From Actinomycetes bacterium (GTDB lineage: Bacteria; Actinomycetota; Acidimicrobiia; Acidimicrobiales; Palsa-688), in NCBI GenBank assembly GCA_021815935.1, contig JAKAZH010000074.1, positions 1 through 8,354 of the forward strand: a DNA stretch of 8,354 nucleotides, written 5' to 3'. A program made the translations under genes and the position numbers. Below are positions 7,579 through 8,354 of the stretch, piece after piece; within the stretch, counting starts at the first letter, position 1, and each line of letters opens with the position of its first letter. The notes under the pieces are model-generated. The model saw only the letters and a program-made list of their open reading frames with translations. It was not told where the DNA came from and did not search any database.

Positions 7579-8354
7579 TGGCGCAGCGGGCGGTATGGTC
7601 CGGGGTCATCAGTTTCGGGCTTGTCAACGTCCCTGTCGGCATGTTCGCGGCGACCAAGGCGCACGAGCCGACCTTCCACCAGTTCGCAGCGGGAACCACG
7701 GACCGGATCCGCTACCGGCGCGTCAACGAGAGGACCGGCGAGGAGGTAAAACTCGCCGACATCTCTAAAGGGGTGGACCTGGGCGCGGGGAGCTACGTCA
7801 TGGTGACCGACGACGAGCTAGCCGCGGCTGCCCCCGGGCGTTCGCGCGCGCTTGAGATTTCGAGTTTCGCGGATCTGGATCAGATCGACCCCGTCTACTT
7901 CGACAAGACGTATTACTTGGCGCCGGCAACCGCAGAGGCTTGCAAGACGTACTCCTTGCTCCGCGACGCTATGTCGGACGCCAACAGGGCTGGTATCGCT
8001 TCGTTCGTGATGCACGGCAAGCAGCACCTCGCTGCGATTCGTGCTTCGGGCGAAGTCCTCATTCTGGAGACCCTGTTCTTCGCAGACGAAGTAAGGGACC
8101 CGAAGTCCCTCGACAATCTCCCCAACAGAATCGAGTTCAACAAGGGGGAGCTTGCGATGGCGGACTATCTCATCAAGTCGATGGACGAACCGTGGAACCC
8201 GGAGGCCTACCGCGATACCTATATTGACCGCGTCAACGAGCTGATCGAGGCGAAGCGACAAGGTAATGAAGTCAGACAACTCGACGAGGCCCTGCAGCCC
8301 ACGAACGTCATCGACCTGTTCGAAACGCTCCAACGCTCCGTGGAGTCAGCCACC
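7578..8354 (+). CDS. ku: Ku protein for non-homologous end joining, 3'-truncated by window edge
   Basis: Bacterial Ku forms a homodimeric ring that threads onto DNA double-strand ends and recruits the LigD ligase. The frame is open from ATG 7578 to the last base, giving 259 residues with no stop; the family is usually about 260-320 residues, so only the C-terminal tail is missing. It starts with the hallmark AVWSGVISFGLVNVPVG (residues 5-21), followed by IRYRRVNERTGEEV (44-57). YFDKTYYLAP (109-118) and a conserved helical end with NVIDLFETL follow, so the ring-forming core seems complete. Whether it has the basic C-terminal extension that affects DNA binding and ligase recruitment cannot be seen. 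It follows the ligase with a one-base overlap and its own ribosome site. The reading frame was translated directly from the sequence through the window end. Confidence 0.96.
   Translation, partial: MAQRAVWSGVISFGLVNVPVGMFAATKAHEPTFHQFAAGTTDRIRYRRVNERTGEEVKLADISKGVDLGAGSYVMVTDDELAAAAPGRSRALEISSFADLDQIDPVYFDKTYYLAPATAEACKTYSLLRDAMSDANRAGIASFVMHGKQHLAAIRASGEVLILETLFFADEVRDPKSLDNLPNRIEFNKGELAMADYLIKSMDEPWNPEAYRDTYIDRVNELIEAKRQGNEVRQLDEALQPTNVIDLFETLQRSVESAT

Overview
The window is GC-rich bacterial DNA with tightly packed genes, ATGA/TTGA-type stop-start overlaps, and GTG/TTG starts. The gene set (TreY/TreZ/GlgX trehalose pathway, an RsbV-like STAS protein, a free-standing LigD-type ligase with Ku) fits a high-GC actinobacterium, perhaps an environmental lineage. 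That assignment is inference from gene content; no rRNA or other phylogenetic marker is present.

Left part (2-5921, + strand): a three-gene operon for making trehalose from glycogen or maltodextrin. It holds treY (maltooligosyltrehalose synthase, 5' end cut off by the window edge), treZ (maltooligosyltrehalose trehalohydrolase) and glgX/treX (glycogen debranching enzyme). Both junctions are 4-base overlaps, so the genes are probably co-transcribed and translationally coupled. GlgX trims branches to give linear chains, TreY turns the reducing-end linkage into a trehalose linkage, and TreZ releases trehalose. All three are GH13-type enzymes with intact catalytic residues.

Middle (5922-6534): a single small gene on the - strand (5969-6313) encodes a STAS-domain anti-sigma-factor antagonist. 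It converges on glgX. Between it and the next gene lies a 221-bp divergent gap. On the - strand this gap carries a short stretch that reads like the last transmembrane helix of a formate/nitrite transporter (FNT) family protein. The rest of such a gene is missing, so it looks like a truncated remnant at a rearrangement boundary.

Right part (6535-8354, + strand): a two-gene non-homologous end-joining (NHEJ) operon. It has a stand-alone ATP-dependent DNA ligase of the LigD ligase-domain type, without polymerase or phosphoesterase domains, overlapping by one base (TAATG) with a Ku gene that runs off the right edge. Ku binds double-strand ends and the ligase seals them.

Most of the window is well-known biology. 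The points most worth a second look are the FNT-like remnant between the STAS gene and the ligase, the split LigD architecture, and the co-location of desiccation/stationary-phase functions (trehalose, a stress-type STAS switch, NHEJ). I found no convincing undescribed system, RNA gene, CRISPR array or insertion sequence.
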